DNA of 37,176 nt from Limnothrix sp. CACIAM 69d (GCA_001913845.2 MKGP02000052.1:1-37176); one strand, 5' to 3'; counted from the first letter of the stretch, positions 8,765-17,680 are shown. The notes: generated by a model not told the origin, from the letters alone. Translations and numbers: made by a program.

Positions 8765-10285
8765 ATGGCGAGTTCAACTTTTTTGGCTCTGTGCCAAGCG
8801 CAGTTGGCCTTGATGGCGGAAACACTGCACCTGGGACGGGGTGTGGTGTATTTGGCGCAGGATTGGTCGGGGACAACGGAACCCGCTTGGATGCCGGTGT
8901 TGGAATATCCGGCGCGGGCTAAGACTCAGCTTTTGGGGGAAGCGGGAACGGGCCGATCGCGCAGTCGGGGCCGATCGCGGTTGCTGTCGGGGTCGGGCCC
9001 TTGGGCAGCGGCTCCGGCGGAGATCATCTCTGCGATCGCGCCCGAGGCCGAGGTTACCCACCAAGCGGGCGATCGGTCAGACGTGGTGGACTTCTCGATC
9101 GCGCCGGAAGCAATTCCCCCGGCGGCCAACCAGATTACGGATGCTGACCATTCAGCCTCTGCCCATTCCACCAATTCCCATTCAGCCGTTGACCCCGCGT
9201 TGAATCCCCTATTCAATCCCCAACCCCACCCGGGCCGATTGGTGCTGCCCTTGGCCCGAGGGGGGATGATGTTGGGGCTGTTGGTGCTCGATCGCCCTAA
9301 ACCTTGGACTCCCAAGGATCGCCAGCAGGCGGGGCGGGTGGCGGTGACCTTGGCGGCGGCCTGCGAACTCGATCGCCGCAATCAACTGTTGGAGGCGGCC
9401 TATCGCCAACAACAGACCACGCAACAGCGCCAGGCGGAATTACTACACAATTGGCTGCACCAGTTTCGCAATCCCCTGACGGCCATTCGGACATTTGGCA
9501 AGTTGGTTCTCAAGCGGTTGGGCGGCGAGGATCGATCGCGCCCACATCTGGAAAGCTTGCTGCGGGAGGGCGATCGACTCCAAGGGATGTTGACGGACTT
9601 TAGCCAAGTGATTGATACGCCGGACTGGACGGGCCCAGCGGCCCCCAGTGCCGACCAGCCCTCACCGTCGGAGTTGCCCGCCGCCACCGAAAACAGGGCG
9701 GCCCTGCTGTTGCCGGGGGTGACGATCGCCCCTTGGCCAGTCGAGGCCTTGGTGATGGATGCGATCGCGGCGGCGGAAGCGGTGGCGATCGAGCGCGGGC
9801 GATCGTTTCAAATTTCGTTACCCGCCGATTTGCCGCCGGTTTTGGCCGATGGCACGGCTTGGCGAGAGGTGTTTAGCAATTTGCTGGATAACGCCATTAA
9901 ATACGCCTGCGATCGGGGGCGGGTGCAGGTGCTGGCCCGGGTCGCCACTTGGCAGGATGCGCCCGCGGCCGGTTGGGGGCTGGCGCTGGTGGTCAGCAAT
10001 CAGGGCAACAATATCCCGCCAGCGGACTTGGAGCGGCTGTTTCAGCGCGGTTTTCGGGGCATTCAGGCCGCCAGTCCGATTCCAGGCACGGGGTTGGGCC
10101 TGGCGATCGCCCGTCAGTTAATGGTGCAAATGGGCGGCCGCTTGGAACTGTTTAGCCCCCCGATCGCCCTATCTGCTCGGTTGCGGTTGCGGGAAACTCC
10201 CGATCAACTCCTTCCCCCGATCGCTCAGGGAACGATGGCCGTGGCTTGGTTGCCCCTGGCGGAAACAAATCCACCGCCCCCCTAA
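8765..10285 (+). CDS. Soluble histidine kinase with GAF-like sensor
   Basis: Two-component sensor kinase of 506 residues with no membrane segment. An N-terminal GAF-like region (about 1-200) is interrupted by a long Ser/Arg/Pro-rich insert (about 55-155). The dimerisation helix carries the phospho-acceptor in LHQFRNPLTAIR (H232). The ATPase domain shows the N-box SNLLDNAIKYA (N372, N376), an F-box-like LERLFQRGF and the G2 box GTGLGLAIA. The G1 box is unusual: VVSNQGNNI replaces the common DxGxG, so its adenine-contacting Asp is Asn412. ATG 8765 is chosen over 8735 because GGGGGGAG (8748-8755) lies 9 nt upstream. No response regulator is adjacent, so the partner is unknown. Confidence 0.85.
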   Translation: MASSTFLALCQAQLALMAETLHLGRGVVYLAQDWSGTTEPAWMPVLEYPARAKTQLLGEAGTGRSRSRGRSRLLSGSGPWAAAPAEIISAIAPEAEVTHQAGDRSDVVDFSIAPEAIPPAANQITDADHSASAHSTNSHSAVDPALNPLFNPQPHPGRLVLPLARGGMMLGLLVLDRPKPWTPKDRQQAGRVAVTLAAACELDRRNQLLEAAYRQQQTTQQRQAELLHNWLHQFRNPLTAIRTFGKLVLKRLGGEDRSRPHLESLLREGDRLQGMLTDFSQVIDTPDWTGPAAPSADQPSPSELPAATENRAALLLPGVTIAPWPVEALVMDAIAAAEAVAIERGRSFQISLPADLPPVLADGTAWREVFSNLLDNAIKYACDRGRVQVLARVATWQDAPAAGWGLALVVSNQGNNIPPADLERLFQRGFRGIQAASPIPGTGLGLAIARQLMVQMGGRLELFSPPIALSARLRLRETPDQLLPPIAQGTMAVAWLPLAETNPPPP

Positions 10286-10305
10286 GTCAACCGCAGTCCC
10301 CATCA

Positions 10306-11277
10306 CTAAACCGACTGGTGAACCGGCCGAATGCCCACCGCACTGAATTGGGTGACCCAAAATTCCAAATCCGGATCCGGCAGGGCTGATCGCGCGGCGG
10401 CTTGGATTTCCTGGGCTTGGCTGGCGGATTCGGCCAGGGCAAAAACCGAGGGGCCAGAACCGGACATCATCGCTCCCAGCGGGGCCAGGCGATCGAGCAA
10501 ATCCCGCAACTGCGCAATTTGGGGATGGGCCGGCAACACCACCCGTTCCAGGTCATTGCGCAACAGGGGCCGCAACCCCGAAAGACCAGCCCGATCGCCC
10601 GCAGCCAAGGCCTGGAGCGATCGCACGAGGGGCCCGGACTTGGCCGCCGTATGCCGGGCCGCTTGGGCTTCCGGGGTGCGGGCATAGTCCGCCCCAAATT
10701 GAGCGCGATAGGTTTGATAGGCCCAGGGTGTGGAAACGCCCAAACTGCGATATTTCGCCAACACCAACCACACCTGATCCACCCCCGCGAGGGGATCCAG
10801 CACCTCGCCGCGTCCCGTGGCCAACGCCGTTCCTCCGCCCACACAGAAGGGCACATCGGATCCCAACTCGGCCGCCAACTCCTGCAATTCTCCTTGGGTG
10901 AGGCCCAGGCCCCAGGCCAAGTCCAGCCCCACCAAGACCGCCGCCCCATTACCCGATCCTCCGGCTAAGCCAGCGGCCACGGGAATTCGCTTTTCAATTT
11001 CGATCGCCACGCCCCCAAATTTAGCGAAGGCTGCGGGAAACCGCTCGCTCATCAGGGCTGCGGCCCGATAGGCTAAGTTGCTGGCATCGTTCGGCACACC
11101 CTCGGCGGCGCACTCCACTTGGATTACGCCCTGCATTCCCGATCGCACATGGACGAGATCCGCCAAGTCAATGCTTTGGAACACGGTGGCCAACTCATGG
11201 AAACCATCGGGACGATCGCCCACAATTTCCAAATAGAGATTAATTTTGGCGGGCGATCGCAGCGAATAGGATTTCAT
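10306..11277 (-). CDS. ispE: 4-diphosphocytidyl-2-C-methyl-D-erythritol kinase
   Basis: Phosphorylates CDP-methylerythritol with ATP, the fourth step of the MEP isoprenoid pathway that feeds carotenoid, phytol and quinone synthesis. GHMP-kinase fold. Near the start, SPAKINLYLEI carries the catalytic Lys11. The glycine-rich ATP loop is VAAGLAGGSGNGAA (about 100-113); its GSGNGAA replaces the commoner GSSNAAA. GSDVPF holds the catalytic Asp141. ATG 11277 gives 323 residues; an in-frame GTG two codons upstream (11283) is possible, and neither has a clear ribosome site. The gene is convergent with the kinase gene, with only 20 bp between their ends. Confidence 0.95.
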   Translation of the reverse strand: MKSYSLRSPAKINLYLEIVGDRPDGFHELATVFQSIDLADLVHVRSGMQGVIQVECAAEGVPNDASNLAYRAAALMSERFPAAFAKFGGVAIEIEKRIPVAAGLAGGSGNGAAVLVGLDLAWGLGLTQGELQELAAELGSDVPFCVGGGTALATGRGEVLDPLAGVDQVWLVLAKYRSLGVSTPWAYQTYRAQFGADYARTPEAQAARHTAAKSGPLVRSLQALAAGDRAGLSGLRPLLRNDLERVVLPAHPQIAQLRDLLDRLAPLGAMMSGSGPSVFALAESASQAQEIQAAARSALPDPDLEFWVTQFSAVGIRPVHQSV

Positions 11278-11358
11278 CGGCACGCAAACATCAGGACAAA
11301 AGCGTCCCCATTGTCTCAGAAGGGGCCCACGAGACCATCGACCGTTGATTAACCTGGC

Positions 11359-13224
11359 CTAGTTGGGGGAGGATTGGCGCGATCGGGGCGATCGGCGCGG
11401 CTTGCTCAACTGCTCCACACTCAGCAGCGTCACCCCAAGGGTCACCAACCCAATGCCCAGCCACTGCCCCCCGGCCAGGGATTCTTGGATCAAAATCCAG
11501 GCCGCCAGGGCCGTCAGGGCATTGCCCGAGGCACTGAGAATCGCTGTCCAAGCGGCCCCCACCCGCTGCACCGCTAAGTTATTCAGCAGGTAGCCCCCCA
11601 AGGTCAACAGCCCCAAAATGACTCCACCCAACAGCAGGCCGCCCCAAGTTCCCGACAACACCTGCACCGTCACCGTCTCCGGCCGCGCAATGAGTCCAAA
11701 GCAAGCCAGCACAAACACCCACAGGAAGGAAACCAGGGTGAATGGCACGGGATGCAAGGTTTTGGTTCCCCATTGCACCGTGAGCAGATAGCCCGCAAAG
11801 GCTGCGCCGGCCGCTAATCCACTGGAAAGACCCACCCAGTTATCGCCTGCGGCCGGGCCCCCCTCGGGCAAGGCCAAACCGCCCCCCAGCAGAATCAGGG
11901 CCGTGAGAAACAAGCGCAGGGCCGTGGGGCGATCGCCCAATAGCCACCAAGACAAGGGCAGGGTAAAGACGGGGTAGAGAAAAAAGAGGGTGACCGCCAA
12001 GCCCGTCGGCAAATTCCCGATCGCCACATAGAGCAGAACTTGGGACACAAACATGAAAAAGCCGTTCAGCAAGATCATTTGCCAAGCCCGGCGATCGCGG
12101 CTTTGGCAGAGGTGGCGAATTTCCTGCCAAGTGGCGGGATACAGCCAAGTGGCCAGCACCGGAAACACCAGCACGATCGCCAGGGTGCGCAACAGCAAAA
12201 TCAGCAGGGAATTGCCCAGCCCCGGCGCAATGATGCCGGGTAGGGTCACCACCCCTAACAGGGTTTCCGGAGCATTGCCCGTAAACAACAGCTTCAGGGC
12301 CACATTGAACAGGGCCAACAACAGGGCCGCCACCAGGGCCAACAGCCAGCCCGGTTGCCGCAGGGTCTGAGGATGGGGGACGGAGGGTTTCACGGCCACA
12401 AGGGGGGGAGGGAACAACACAGGAGCCGGATCGGACAAGGGGGCGATCGGGGAAGCGGGCCGATCGGGCGCGGTTGATTCAGGCTCAGGAACCCCAAGCT
12501 CAGACCCAAGAGAATCGGGTGCGAGAGAATTGAGCGCGATCGAGGTTTCCCAACGAGCCATCACCTGCTTCAACAACAATTCCCCCTGCTGTTGCCGCCG
12601 GGCCAATCGGCTGAGTCGTTGGGCCAGCGCCTGTTCATAGGCCGCTAAGTCTTGACGGAGATGGGTGAAAACTTGGGCCAGGGTTTGATCCAGCGCCATC
12701 AATTGTCGCTCAATCGCAGTGCTGCTGAGACGGCCATGGATCACCACGGGCGTGCCGATCGCGGCGGCATCCCCCGATCGCAGTTCTTGGGCCAAGGTCT
12801 GAAACCGTTGGTCAATCGCCCTTTTCAGGTGGGATCCCATGTGTTGAGCCAGTTGTTTTGCCCACTGTTGGGCCCAAGCTTGGCTGGTGGGATCCAACAG
12901 GGATTGGCCCGGGGCAGGCTGTGCTCGCAGTTGTTGGCGATAGCGAGCGAGGCGATCGAGATCCAACAGTAATTGGGTTTTCTCGGCACTTAGGCGATCG
13001 AGGTCTTGGGCAAGCTGGTCAAGTTGCGATCGCTGAAAAATTTGCAATTGCTCAATCACTGCCGACCAATCCGGTGCTGATTCTGGGGCGATCGGGGCCA
13101 GGCTCGATCGATCATCGCGGGCATCTTTTGCCGCTGACTCAGGGAGATGCGAATTGGAATCGAGGCCCATGGGGTCGATCGCGGGTTCTTCAATGGGCAA
13201 GGGTGGTTGCTCCGATGGGCCCAT
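11359..13224 (-). CDS. EamA/DMT-type transporter with a long N-terminal coiled-coil domain
   Basis: The C-terminal half (about 292-615) is a drug/metabolite transporter with about ten membrane helices in two EamA repeats. The first 290 residues are not membrane. They hold an acidic Ser/Pro-rich start, heptad-rich helices (about 52-100 and 115-220) with many Leu, Gln and Arg, and a Pro-rich linker (about 245-290). The ordinary EamA protein is about 300 residues, so this is a fusion twice that length with a large probably cytoplasmic coiled coil. No frameshift is visible and the ATG at 13224 is the only sensible start. The transported substrate cannot be predicted. It lies 81 bp beyond the ispE start and may share a transcript with ispE. 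Confidence 0.82.
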   Translation of the reverse strand: MGPSEQPPLPIEEPAIDPMGLDSNSHLPESAAKDARDDRSSLAPIAPESAPDWSAVIEQLQIFQRSQLDQLAQDLDRLSAEKTQLLLDLDRLARYRQQLRAQPAPGQSLLDPTSQAWAQQWAKQLAQHMGSHLKRAIDQRFQTLAQELRSGDAAAIGTPVVIHGRLSSTAIERQLMALDQTLAQVFTHLRQDLAAYEQALAQRLSRLARRQQQGELLLKQVMARWETSIALNSLAPDSLGSELGVPEPESTAPDRPASPIAPLSDPAPVLFPPPLVAVKPSVPHPQTLRQPGWLLALVAALLLALFNVALKLLFTGNAPETLLGVVTLPGIIAPGLGNSLLILLLRTLAIVLVFPVLATWLYPATWQEIRHLCQSRDRRAWQMILLNGFFMFVSQVLLYVAIGNLPTGLAVTLFFLYPVFTLPLSWWLLGDRPTALRLFLTALILLGGGLALPEGGPAAGDNWVGLSSGLAAGAAFAGYLLTVQWGTKTLHPVPFTLVSFLWVFVLACFGLIARPETVTVQVLSGTWGGLLLGGVILGLLTLGGYLLNNLAVQRVGAAWTAILSASGNALTALAAWILIQESLAGGQWLGIGLVTLGVTLLSVEQLSKPRRSPRSRQSSPN

Positions 13225-13350
13225 GGGTATGGCTCAGTTCAGTGGCTCAGTGGAACGGCTTTGCGGTTGAACAGCCCCGCATTTAGCGCCCCTAGCATTG
13301 CTCAATCATGATGGCTCAATCCTGTGCCAATTGGGCATGGCCGCCCTGAG

Positions 13351-13480
13351 AGGATGTCTGAAAAGTGTCTTTTGGCACGGGCAATGCACCAATAGTCGTG
13401 GGGGCAAGGAGCTTGAGCATCTTGTCTTCGTCGATCGATGAGGCGTGCAGAGTATCGATTTTGGCTTTTCAGACATCCTC
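13351..13480. mobile_element. MITE-like element, copy A (130 bp, perfect 16-bp terminal repeats)
   Basis: Bounded by GAGGATGTCTGAAAAG (13351-13366) and its exact complement (13465-13480), with direct TGA on each flank (13348-13350 and 13481-13483). It encodes nothing. The interior aligns with copy B at 25031-25181, including a degenerate form of the GGGGCTTAAGCCCC hairpin (13405-13424) and the following GTCGATCG block. Ends beginning GAG with a TNA target duplication fit the IS1031 group of the IS5 family, so a full-length parent element may exist elsewhere. It lies between the EamA gene and thiL. Confidence 0.8.
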
Positions 13481-13504
13481 TGAGCCTGGCCCAGCAGGAC
13501 AGCC

Positions 13505-14590
13505 TCAAGATGGCCCAGCGGTGACCGATGTTCCGAAATGCTGGAAGCTGGCCGATCGCCCGATCGGTTCGATCGCCCCTGGATCCACCACCCAGGCGAT
13601 CGGCTGCTGAGTCACCGCCGCCGAATCCGCATCCACATCTGGAGCCACCATTTCCCCCACAATGGCCGCCGAACCGCCCAAGGACTGCACCAAAGCAGCA
13701 GCCAAATCCGGCGGTAAACACAGCACCAATTCAAAATCTTCGCCCCCGTAAAGCGTCCAATGGCGGGCCCGCGCCAGCCCCACCGCCGCTAACAACCCCG
13801 CCGGCATTGGCAGCCGATCGCCCCACAGTTTCGCCCGCAGGCCGCTGGCTTGGGCCAATTGCACCACCGCATCGGCCAGCCCGTCGCTGGAGTCCATGGC
13901 GGCCAGGGGGCGATCGGCCAGCCTGGGGCGCAGTTGATCTAACTGAGCAATTACGTCCAAACGGGGGGTTGGATATTGGTGGGCCCGAATCCAGGCCGAT
14001 CGCGCTGCGGCCGAAGGTTCCACAGCCTCCGGGGGCCAATCAGCCAACAACAGGGCCAACCCTGCGCGGGAAGCCCCATGTTCACCCGTCACCACGATCG
14101 CGTCTCCCGGTTGGGCCGCATGGCGCTGGAGGGATCGATCGGGCACAACCGACCCGATCGCCGTGATGGCCACCGTGGCCACGGTCGATCGCGTCACATC
14201 ACCCCCCACAATCGCCCCGCCAAACTGCGCTAAACAATCGGCCATCCCCCCATAGAGGGACTCCACCCAGTCGATCGCACAATTCCCCGGCAGAGACAGC
14301 CCCACGGTGATTGCCCGAGGCGTTGCCCCCATGGCCGCCAAATCGGACAAATTAGCCGCCACCGCTCGCCATCCGATCGACCTAGGAGGGGTAGTGCGAT
14401 CGCTAAAATGCACCCCATCCACCAGCACATCAGTTGTGACCACGAGCGATCGACCCTCGGGCCAATCCAACAGGGCCGCGTCATCACCCACCACCGAGCG
14501 ATCGCAAAAGGCAAACAACCGCGCCAGTAACCCCGCTTCCCCCACATCCGCCAACCGCAACGATTCCACCGCGTCCACAACCTCCCGCAC
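13505..14590 (-). CDS. thiL: Thiamine-monophosphate kinase
   Basis: Phosphorylates thiamine monophosphate to the active diphosphate, the last step of thiamine synthesis. Belongs to the PurM/ThiL fold. Metal and nucleotide motifs are in place: VGDDAALL near residue 34, TTDVLVDGVHF near 52, IVGGDVTRS near 130, VVTGEHGASRAGLALL near 165, MDSSDGLADAV near 230 and LYGGEDFELVLC near 275. The longest frame uses GTG 14590 (361 residues), with GGAG only 3 nt before it; GTG 14569, seven codons in with GGGAGG 10 nt upstream, is an alternative. The stop is 24 bp from the edge of MITE copy A, so the 3' end of the transcript probably reads into it. Confidence 0.93.
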   Translation of the reverse strand: MREVVDAVESLRLADVGEAGLLARLFAFCDRSVVGDDAALLDWPEGRSLVVTTDVLVDGVHFSDRTTPPRSIGWRAVAANLSDLAAMGATPRAITVGLSLPGNCAIDWVESLYGGMADCLAQFGGAIVGGDVTRSTVATVAITAIGSVVPDRSLQRHAAQPGDAIVVTGEHGASRAGLALLLADWPPEAVEPSAAARSAWIRAHQYPTPRLDVIAQLDQLRPRLADRPLAAMDSSDGLADAVVQLAQASGLRAKLWGDRLPMPAGLLAAVGLARARHWTLYGGEDFELVLCLPPDLAAALVQSLGGSAAIVGEMVAPDVDADSAAVTQQPIAWVVDPGAIEPIGRSASFQHFGTSVTAGPS

Positions 14591-14677
14591 TCACTCCAAA
14601 CGCACCCAACCCAAACATAACGACCCCGCAACCTAGGCAACCCAGCTAAACGGAAGGTTCCCAACGCCCAAAGCAAA

Positions 14678-14770
14678 GTCCCCCTTGGCATCCAGGCCAA
14701 GCGGGGACTCAATCCTCGGGGAGGCGTTCGCTGCAAGACAGGTTCTGAGCCAACGGCATCACTCAGAACC
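14678..14770. repeat. Two hairpins between the cyclophilin gene and thiL
   Basis: The first inverted repeat pairs gtccccc-ttggc (14678-14689) with gccaagcggggac (14696-14708) with one bulge. The second pairs ggttctgag (14741-14749) with ctcagaacc (14762-14770), 8 bp from the cyclophilin stop. Read leftward, both follow the cyclophilin gene. The first is trailed by a weakly T-rich stretch, so one or both may end that transcript. Confidence 0.5.
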
Positions 14771-14778
14771 CACCGTAC

Positions 14779-15960
14779 CTAACTGGGCTGCACCAGGTTT
14801 TCCAACCCATCCACCACCGTTGCCTTCACCACCTTGTCACCGGGGCGAATCTTATCCAACACTGCCTTGGCATCGCTAATCGAGTAACCAAATACCGCAT
14901 AGCGCCCATCCAGCAGGTTGGCCCCGGCGGGGGTCAGTTCCGGTTCAAACAGGAAGAAAAACACCTGAGACGAGCCACCATCGGGATCCGGCTCCGGTCG
15001 GGCCATGGCCAGGGCCCCATAGGACGAGAAGGGCAGCACGGGCAAATCACCATAGCGGCCCGCGTCTTCGAGCGTGATGCCGTAGGTGGGTTCTTTGTCG
15101 CCGCTGGCCAGAATTTCTAGGGGAATGGCGCGATATTCGTTGTTTTTGGGATCAATGAATCCTTCAGCGGGGCCAGCCGGATCGCCAAATTGCAACACGT
15201 AGGAATCTTCGGCGCGGGTGAAGGGCAAACCGTCATAGAACCCCCGCTGCACCAAGTCCACAAAGTTGCCGGCCGTGACGGGGGCGCTGTAGCCATCCAC
15301 CACCACGGTGACGCTGCCTTTGCTGGTTTCAATGTCGATCGTGGCGCGGCCCTTCAACTGGGGCAAGTTGGCATATTGAGTGGGCACGTCAAAGGGGAAA
15401 CCCTGCACCATATCCGCTTCGATCGCGCCCACTGCGTCCAAAATCTCCCGGCGCAGTTCCCAAACCGTGGATTTATCTTTGGTTTCCACGGCGGCTTGGG
15501 CCTTGGCGATCGTCTCGCTAATTTGACCGAGCTTTTGGGCGGCGGCTTCCTGGCGATCGGGACGAACGGCCGCCAAAATCTGGTCGCGCTTGTAGGTCAC
15601 CGTCCGATCGGCCGTTTTCAAGCTGGTGGCCACGGGACTCCAACGCTTGGCCCGCAAGGATCCGGCGATCGATTCCACCTCCGACTGCACCTTGCGAATG
15701 GGCACGTTATCGATCGGCAAGGAATAGCGCAGCAGGGCTTTGCCGTCGGTGATCGCATTCCCGGCCGGCAGCGCTGCCCAAGCAGGAGCCACCCCGATCG
15801 TCCACAGCGCCATCACCAGGCTCAGGGCGATCGCCCAACTGCCCATCCACCCTTGCTTCCGTCGTTGCAGTTGTCGATCGACCACCGCTGTCCAGGTTTC
15901 GATCGTCTTCGCCCACCCGGAGCGGGTTTGCCCTGCCTTAAGTCGCCTTGGAATAGCCAT
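14779..15960 (-). CDS. Thylakoid-lumen cyclophilin-type peptidyl-prolyl isomerase (CYP38/TLP40-like)
   Basis: Cyclophilin-fold protein whose plant relative CYP38/TLP40 helps assemble photosystem II; the Synechocystis relative is Sll0408. The 393-residue product has an N-terminal basic stretch and a signal peptide (about 39-68, ending PAWA-AL). A helical region follows (about 70-190) that resembles the PsbQ-like bundle of CYP38. The C-terminal cyclophilin domain (about 200-385) contains VTAGNFVDLVQRGFYDGLPF and SQVFFFLFEPELTPAGANLLDGRYAVFGY. The frame is open upstream to 16191, but ATG 15960 puts the signal sequence near the start; no strong ribosome site is visible. It may have chaperone activity with little isomerase activity, as in CYP38 (family inference). 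Confidence 0.9.
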   Translation of the reverse strand: MAIPRRLKAGQTRSGWAKTIETWTAVVDRQLQRRKQGWMGSWAIALSLVMALWTIGVAPAWAALPAGNAITDGKALLRYSLPIDNVPIRKVQSEVESIAGSLRAKRWSPVATSLKTADRTVTYKRDQILAAVRPDRQEAAAQKLGQISETIAKAQAAVETKDKSTVWELRREILDAVGAIEADMVQGFPFDVPTQYANLPQLKGRATIDIETSKGSVTVVVDGYSAPVTAGNFVDLVQRGFYDGLPFTRAEDSYVLQFGDPAGPAEGFIDPKNNEYRAIPLEILASGDKEPTYGITLEDAGRYGDLPVLPFSSYGALAMARPEPDPDGGSSQVFFFLFEPELTPAGANLLDGRYAVFGYSISDAKAVLDKIRPGDKVVKATVVDGLENLVQPS

Positions 15961-16298
15961 GATCGAAGATAAATCGAGGTCAATCGAAGTGAATGAAAAA
16001 TATTTCTGGCTGAACCACGCTGGCTGAACCGGCAATTTCGGTAGCCAACCCGCAAGCCAGCCCCCAGGACTCGCAAGGAAACCAGCCCTAAAAACTAGCC
16101 CGCCAGCCCGAAAACCATCGCAGCAGCCCCCAGCGCGATCGCCCGCTTCCATGGGCGCATCGGGAGACTGCCAATCTTCCAATCTTGCCATAGCCCGGTC
16201 GATTCCAGATTCCTGGGCCCAATACCCAACGGCCCCAAAAAGCGGTAGAGTGTATCCCGTCCTATGCCCGCCTGCGGTGCTTTGTAAACCAGCTTCCG
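15961..16298. other. Divergent spacer between cyclophilin and efp genes
   Basis: No gene seen. It must contain the promoters of both flanking genes, but I find no hexamer pair good enough to report. HIP1-type cgatcgcc occurs near 16136. Confidence 0.4.
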
Positions 16299-16859
16299 AT
16301 GATTTCCAGTAACGATTTCCGCCCCGGTGTCACGATCGAGCTAGACAATGGTGTCTGGCGAGTTGTCGAGTTTTTGCACGTCAAACCCGGCAAAGGCGCA
16401 GCGTTTGTTCGCACGAAGCTGAAAAACGCGCAGACCGGCAGCGTGGTTGAGCGCACCTTCCGCGCAGGGGAAACGGTTCCACAAGCGACCCTGGAAAAAA
16501 GCGACATGCAGCACACCTACATGGACGGTGAGCAGTATGTGTTCATGGACATGAAGACCTACGAGGAAATGAACATTTCCGCCGCCCAAATTGGCGATCG
16601 GGTCAAATACCTGAAAGAAGGGATGGAAGCCCAGGTGGTGACCTGGAACGGCAAGGTGATTGAAGTGGACTTGCCCAACACCGTGGTTCTGGAAGTGGTG
16701 GAAACGGATCCCGGCGTGAAGGGCGACACCGCCACTGGGGGTCAAAAGCCCGCCAAACTGGAAACCGGCGCAACGGTCATGGTTCCCCTATTCATCTCCG
16801 TGGGCGAAAAATTGCGGATTGACACCCGCGAAGACAAGTACCTTGGCCGCGAAAATTAA
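16299..16859 (+). CDS. efp: Translation elongation factor P
   Basis: EF-P enters the ribosome between the P and E sites and relieves stalling at polyproline stretches. The 186-residue product matches family length with three beta-barrel domains: KOW-like N-terminal domain (1-64), OB domain (about 68-128) and C-terminal domain (about 130-186, ending [15 protein letters not shown]). The tip of the first domain has VKPGKGAAF, with Lys32 at the position that is modified in many bacteria; no modifying enzyme is visible nearby. ATG 16299 is the natural start. efp next to accB is a common cyanobacterial order, although here 322 bp and a terminator-like hairpin separate the two. Confidence 0.97.
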   Translation: MISSNDFRPGVTIELDNGVWRVVEFLHVKPGKGAAFVRTKLKNAQTGSVVERTFRAGETVPQATLEKSDMQHTYMDGEQYVFMDMKTYEEMNISAAQIGDRVKYLKEGMEAQVVTWNGKVIEVDLPNTVVLEVVETDPGVKGDTATGGQKPAKLETGATVMVPLFISVGEKLRIDTREDKYLGREN

Positions 16860-16874
16860 TTTCCTTCCAAAGCT

Positions 16875-16915
16875 CCTGGCGATTGGGCCCTGGAACACCA
16901 CGACCGATCGCCAGG
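16875..16915 (+). terminator. Hairpin downstream of efp
   Basis: A 9-bp perfect stem (cctggcgat / atcgccagg) with a 23-nt loop starts 15 nt after the efp stop. No T-run follows, so termination here would be weak or partial. Confidence 0.4.
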
Positions 16916-17048
16916 GGCTAGGCAATTAGTGTTACAACCGATACTGAATCAGCCCCTACCCCTGGTCTGGGCAACCCTTGGGAATCCCCAAGCGATCGTC
17001 CTCAGATCAGGCGGCTGTCTAAACTAAATCCTGACTAAATCCTGCGTT

Positions 17049-17078
17049 TTGCATTGCCTTGGTTTGCATTGCTTTAGA
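17049..17078. repeat. 15-bp tandem duplication in the accB leader
   Basis: tttgcattgccttgg (17049-17063) is followed directly by tttgcattgctttag (17064-17078), with a partial third copy beyond. One of several 10-15-bp micro-duplications found in spacers across the window. Confidence 0.6.
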
Positions 17079-17098
17079 TTGCCTCTTTTTCAACTCGG

Positions 17099-17135
17099 AG
17101 CCTGGGCCCAAGGCCCCATGGACGGCTCTTTTTTG
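17099..17135 (+). terminator. Intrinsic terminator or attenuator ahead of accB
   Basis: Nested stems (gagcc 17099-17103 with ggctc 17125-17129, and inside it gggcc with ggccc) are followed by six Ts (17130-17135). It ends 47 nt before the accB GTG. It could stop read-through from efp or, if the accB promoter is further upstream, control accB by attenuation. Confidence 0.65.
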
Positions 17136-17182
17136 AATCCCTTTAACGCTTTAACATTCTGCGATTAGGAGCGAGACGACCC

Positions 17183-17680
17183 GTGCCGCTGGACTTTGAC
17201 GAATTGCGGGAACTGCTGCTGGTTCTGAACCAGACGGACATTGCCGAAGTGACGCTCAAGCAAGGTGACTATGAGCTGACGGTGCGAAAGGCAGTGGCGG
17301 CGGCAGCAGCAGGCACGGCGATCGCCCCGGTGGCCATGGCAGCGACCCCGATCGCCCCAGCGGCGGCCCCGGTGACCATGGCAGCGGCCCTGGAGCCAGC
17401 AGCGCCGCCCGCCTCGCCACCGCCCCTCAACGATCCCAAACTGCTGGAAATCAAGTCCCCGATGGTGGGCACGTTTTACCGGGCCCCGGCCCCCGGCGAG
17501 CCGCCCTTTGTGCAACCGGGCGATCGAATCACTTCGGGGCAAACGGTTTGCATCATCGAAGCCATGAAGCTGATGAACGAGCTAGAGGCCGAAATCAGCG
17601 GCGAAGTGGTGGAAATTTTGGTGGAAAATGCCCAGCCCGTCGAATTCGATCAAGTTCTGATGCGGGTGCGGCCCGCCTAA
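17183..17680 (+). CDS. accB: Biotin carboxyl carrier protein of acetyl-CoA carboxylase
   Basis: Carries CO2 on biotin between AccC and the carboxyltransferase in the first committed step of fatty-acid synthesis. The 165-residue product has a short N-terminal domain, an Ala/Pro-rich hinge (about 38-82) and a biotinyl domain (about 86-163) with the signature [10 protein letters not shown], in which Lys129 is biotinylated. The hinge is strongly Ala/Pro-biased, normal for this family. The start is GTG 17183, with AGGAG (17167-17171) 11 nt upstream. A terminator-like hairpin sits in the leader. A DUF2288 gene follows after 22 bp and is probably co-transcribed. accC is not in the window. Confidence 0.96.
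   Translation: MPLDFDELRELLLVLNQTDIAEVTLKQGDYELTVRKAVAAAAAGTAIAPVAMAATPIAPAAAPVTMAAALEPAAPPASPPPLNDPKLLEIKSPMVGTFYRAPAPGEPPFVQPGDRITSGQTVCIIEAMKLMNELEAEISGEVVEILVENAQPVEFDQVLMRVRPA

Noticed and set aside
15190-15972. 260-residue open frame on the plus strand
   Set aside because: It is antisense to the cyclophilin gene; the peptide shows no family features and arises from GC-rich codon bias.
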